DNA of 64,000 nucleotides from positions 24,263 through 88,262 of the forward strand of contig JACRFZ010000115.1 of the NCBI GenBank assembly GCA_016212515.1, written 5' to 3'. The stretch is from Candidatus Melainabacteria bacterium. Its GTDB lineage: Bacteria; Cyanobacteriota; Vampirovibrionia; Obscuribacterales; Obscuribacteraceae. This document shows positions 61,480 to 64,000 of the stretch, piece by piece. Position 1 is the stretch's first letter. Every line of letters begins with the position of its first letter. Below the pieces are notes generated by a model. It was given only the letters and a program-made list of their open reading frames with translations, made no database searches and had not been told where the DNA came from. The position numbers and the translations under genes are program-made.

Positions 61480-62997
61480 TTGCCTGCCAATCAAGAAGTC
61501 GAAGTTTCAGACGGGCTTCCCACCCCGGCGCTGTCCAAAGACAGTCCGCCCGTAGACCTGGTTCTTTCCTACCAGACCGGTAACTTTATCGCCACCGGCC
61601 TGCTCCTTCTGGCGCTCTCGCCGCTCTGGCTTGCCTGGTCGCTATTCTGCCTGGTCGGATTGTTTTCGGAAGGAGGGAAAGCCGGTTGGGTGGTTGATTT
61701 CAACCAGATGGTGGCGGCGGCATTTTGTTACTTGAGTTTGCTCGGGCTTGGCATTTTTGCCCTGCGAGTTTGCGCCGATACCAGGCTGCATCTGGGAGAA
61801 AGCAGTCTCCGTCTGCCTTTGCGGTTTCTTCTCGAAAGCCGGGGGCGACTCCGGCGCTCCTGGGCGGAACTTGTGCAAGTAGACTTTCTTGAAGTCGATA
61901 ACCTCCGCACCCAGGTCAATACAATGACTCTGGTTTTCAAAGACGGCGCGCGGGTGCCCTTGCGCCTGGCCGGTCTGGGGCGGCCGGCCTTGAAGAACCT
62001 GCTTCTCATCTTTTCCATCAAGGCGCCGTCCGTCGTTTATCGTCCCGAGCTCTCCCAGGTGGATCTTTCTTTACCGGTGGGAGCAGTATCTGCTTCCGGC
62101 CTTGGTCTGCACCCCTCATACACGCAACTCTGGGAAGAAGAGATGGCCAGCCGCTTTGGCTCAACCAGTTTTGTGCCTCTCAAGCCCGGCGATAGTTTAC
62201 GCCAGGGGCGGATTCAGATTACGGGACAACTTAGTTTTGGCGGACTGGCTGCGGTTTATCTGGCTGTACTTCAACCGGAAGGGCGTTGCGTGGTGGTGAA
62301 GGAAGCGGTACTGCCCCTGGGCGTGGAGACCGCCCTCAAGGATAAAGCCGTGGCCCTGTTCCAGCGCGAGGCTGAGATTCTGAGCCAGGTCAGGCACAAG
62401 AAAATTGTGGACATTCTGGATAACTTTCAAGAAAACGACCGGCATTATCTGGTTCTCTCCCATGTGGACGGCATCGACTTGCGCCGCTTCATCAAGCAGG
62501 AAGGCGTGGTAAAGAGTGTGGTGGCATCACGCTGGCTCTTTGACCTGGCCTCAGTTTTGGTTTATCTGCATGGTCTTGACCGACCGGTTTTGCACCGAGA
62601 TTTGACTCCCGACAATGTGGTTATAACCAGTGATGGGGAGCTGGTTCTAATAGATTTTGGAGTGGCTGCAAGCTTCGTGGGAGAAGCCACAGGCACCCTT
62701 GTTGGCAAGCAATCTTACATACCACCTGAGCAATACCGGGGCAAGGCCTGCCCGGCCAGTGATCTCTATGCGCTGGCCTGCACGATTGCATTTTGTTTGA
62801 ATGGTGAAGATCCTGAACCACTGGCGACTCTCGGCGAGAGTTCGCTTCCTGCGGGAGTCGATGGCGAACTCTTTCAATTGTTGAAGGAAATGACCGAGCA
62901 GGACTGGCATTTGCGTCCGCCATCGGCAAAAGTTGTAGCAGCAAGAAGCGAGGCTATTTTCAAACGTCTCATCTTGGGCTTTGAGGCAACTTCATGA
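61480..62997 (+). CDS. Membrane Ser/Thr protein kinase with N-terminal PH-like module
   Basis: The 505-residue protein has two membrane helices (about residues 35-62 and 75-95), a beta-rich PH-like domain (about 100-180; LRRSWAELVQVDFLEVD) and a kinase domain (about 245-490). The kinase has VVVKEAV (Lys), LHRDLTPDN (Asp374) and IDFGVAAS, so it is likely active. The glycine loop SFGGLAAVY is atypical, with Ser and Ala at usual Gly positions. GGGGAG correctly spaced selects TTG 61480 over 61474. It overlaps the next kinase by four bases (ATGA). Confidence 0.85.
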   Translation: MPANQEVEVSDGLPTPALSKDSPPVDLVLSYQTGNFIATGLLLLALSPLWLAWSLFCLVGLFSEGGKAGWVVDFNQMVAAAFCYLSLLGLGIFALRVCADTRLHLGESSLRLPLRFLLESRGRLRRSWAELVQVDFLEVDNLRTQVNTMTLVFKDGARVPLRLAGLGRPALKNLLLIFSIKAPSVVYRPELSQVDLSLPVGAVSASGLGLHPSYTQLWEEEMASRFGSTSFVPLKPGDSLRQGRIQITGQLSFGGLAAVYLAVLQPEGRCVVVKEAVLPLGVETALKDKAVALFQREAEILSQVRHKKIVDILDNFQENDRHYLVLSHVDGIDLRRFIKQEGVVKSVVASRWLFDLASVLVYLHGLDRPVLHRDLTPDNVVITSDGELVLIDFGVAASFVGEATGTLVGKQSYIPPEQYRGKACPASDLYALACTIAFCLNGEDPEPLATLGESSLPAGVDGELFQLLKEMTEQDWHLRPPSAKVVAARSEAIFKRLILGFEATS

Positions 62998-64000
62998 GTG
63001 CTGAATACGAGCGAGGGGATAGGGATGCGTCTCCGCTGCCATCGCCGCTGGTGCCTGCTGGCAGCGACAATATAGACGAGTCAGTGTTCTTTCCTGATGA
63101 AAGCGAGCTTGGCTTTCGTCTTGGTGGAGTGCGGGTTTACCGAAAGCTTTACCAGAAAAACTCTTTTGCCAGGCAGTTCCTCTGGTTGAATATTGGTTTC
63201 TGGGCCGTCTTTCTCATTTACCTGACCTATTTGCAGGCCGTAGGCATTGGCCTGCCCCAGCCAGGTGGTTTCGTTGCTCAATTTTCTTTACTGCTCCTGC
63301 TTGTGTTTATGGCAATTCCGGCCAGCCTGACGGCGCTTTATGTATCGCAGTCTGCTAGACCGCGGCGGGTGAAGCTCTTGAGCCGGCGTCTGGTGATCTG
63401 GGCTCCCGTGACGGCAGATTCGTTCTCGGAGATATCCATACTATGGAGCGATATCAGCCAGGTTGAAGTGAAGCCTGCAAAGCGCTTTCTCTTGCCGGAG
63501 ACTCGTTGTCTTTTGATTCAGACCAGGTGGGGGCTTTTGCATAAGATTCCCTTTGAAGATGTGCTGGTAGACAATAGCGAAGCTGGTTTCTTCAATCGGC
63601 TCGAGGTCTTTGCGCCGTCCCTGGCGGCCAAGGTGAACCGGGCGGTGCCCCCGGCCCAGAGCGAAGACGCTCCTGGTTTCACTGAACTATGGCTGCATTC
63701 CTTCGCTACTACCGGTTTGAGAGCCAACGAGGGGCTGCTTGCCCCCGGTCAGAAACTCAAGCAAGGGCGATACACCGTGGCTGGTGTTCTGGGCGGCGGC
63801 GGTCAGGGCAATACTTATCTGGCGACTCTAGCATCAGATTTTGCTCAAAACTGGCCTGACTCCTCAACTCCTTCGGAGGTTGTACCGACGGAGAAGGTGT
63901 TGTCCTCAACTCCTTCGGAGGTTGTACCGACGGAGAAGGTGTTGTCCTCAACTCCTTCGGAGGTTGTACCGACGGAGAAGGTGTTGTCCTCAACTCCTTC
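62994..64000 (+). CDS. Membrane Ser/Thr protein kinase (5' part) with internal tandem repeat
   Basis: The frame is open from ATG 62994 to the end of the window (335 codons) and continues beyond. It parallels the upstream kinase: two membrane helices (about residues 63-86 and 92-116), a PH-like domain (about 123-200) and the start of a kinase domain with LKQGRYTVAGVLGGGGQGNT. Right after the glycine loop (from residue 290) the sequence becomes perfect repeats of 14 residues (SSTPSEVVPTEKVL), where a kinase normally has the strand leading to the VAIK Lys. The ATGA overlap with the upstream kinase stop indicates translational coupling. The catalytic part is not in the window. Confidence 0.8.
   Translation, partial: MSAEYERGDRDASPLPSPLVPAGSDNIDESVFFPDESELGFRLGGVRVYRKLYQKNSFARQFLWLNIGFWAVFLIYLTYLQAVGIGLPQPGGFVAQFSLLLLLVFMAIPASLTALYVSQSARPRRVKLLSRRLVIWAPVTADSFSEISILWSDISQVEVKPAKRFLLPETRCLLIQTRWGLLHKIPFEDVLVDNSEAGFFNRLEVFAPSLAAKVNRAVPPAQSEDAPGFTELWLHSFATTGLRANEGLLAPGQKLKQGRYTVAGVLGGGGQGNTYLATLASDFAQNWPDSSTPSEVVPTEKVLSSTPSEVVPTEKVLSSTPSEVVPTEKVLSSTP
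63861..64000 (+). repeat. 42-bp in-frame tandem repeat (minisatellite)
   Basis: Three complete identical 42-bp units start at 63861, 63903 and 63945, and a fourth begins at 63987 and is cut by the window end. The unit is a multiple of three, so each copy adds the same 14 residues to the kinase. Perfect identity suggests recent expansion. Each unit has short inverted arms (CCTTC and GAAGG). The total copy number is unknown. Confidence 0.95.

Noticed and set aside
63757..63993. Minus-strand Pro-rich repeat frame at the window end
   Set aside because: It is the antisense reading of the 42-bp repeat inside the kinase gene; no start or ribosome site supports it.
63861..64000. CRISPR array
   Set aside because: The 42-bp units are directly adjacent, without spacers, and continue a protein reading frame.

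Overview
The window is chromosomal DNA of moderate G+C from a free-living, envelope-rich bacterium. My best placement is the non-photosynthetic cyanobacterial lineage (Vampirovibrionia/Melainabacteria, probably Obscuribacterales). The reasons are the ATP synthase beta and epsilon genes sitting apart from the other subunits, as in Cyanobacteria, and many caspase-like proteases, Ser/Thr kinases, TPR proteins and hypothetical proteins of a flavour I associate with that group. This is inference, because no rRNA or tRNA gene is present. TTG and GTG starts are frequent, and often only the Shine-Dalgarno position decides the start.

Layout. 0-5.8 kb: a purine run purQ(partial)-purM-purH-purE-purK followed by a secreted phosphodiester glycosidase. 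5.8-6.6 kb: a gene-poor stretch holding a nested inverted repeat. 6.6-11.8 kb: an MFS exporter, a glycosyltransferase-methyltransferase fusion and a UbiA prenyltransferase. 11.9-19.4 kb: a sensor kinase, a TPR protein, a KDGGMKD-repeat protein, an L,D-transpeptidase and small secreted or membrane unknowns. 19.6-24.3 kb: a compact operon of three caspase-like protease paralogues, divergent from GTP-dependent PEP carboxykinase. 26.4-29.7 kb: atpD, a ClpP-like protease, atpC and a secreted unknown in one operon. 30-37 kb: a K+ channel with RCK domains, two DUF1292 proteins, lysS and gyrA. 37-43.5 kb: an LRV-repeat protein, an OmpR-type regulator, a membrane TPR protein and an MscS channel. 43.7-47 kb: a translationally coupled trio of small membrane protein, kinase-like/methyltransferase fusion and alkaline-phosphatase-superfamily membrane protein. 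47-54.3 kb: a hybrid sensor kinase, AzgA-type purine permease, epimerase, GT2 and methylmalonyl-CoA mutase catalytic subunit. 54.3-56.9 kb: cystathionine beta-synthase and a gamma-lyase-type enzyme (reverse transsulfuration). 57-64 kb: Ser/Thr kinases. The last is cut by the window end and carries an in-frame 42-bp tandem repeat inside its kinase N-lobe.

The genes combine housekeeping (purines, ATP synthase, lysyl-tRNA synthetase, gyrase, gluconeogenesis, sulfur amino acids) with a dense signalling and surface layer. The most unusual items are the minisatellite inside a kinase domain, the triple caspase operon in which two members share a C-terminal module, the active-looking ClpP paralogue between atpD and atpC, and the coupled small-protein/methyltransferase/phosphatase operon. 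No insertion sequence, prophage, CRISPR array, tRNA or rRNA was recognised.
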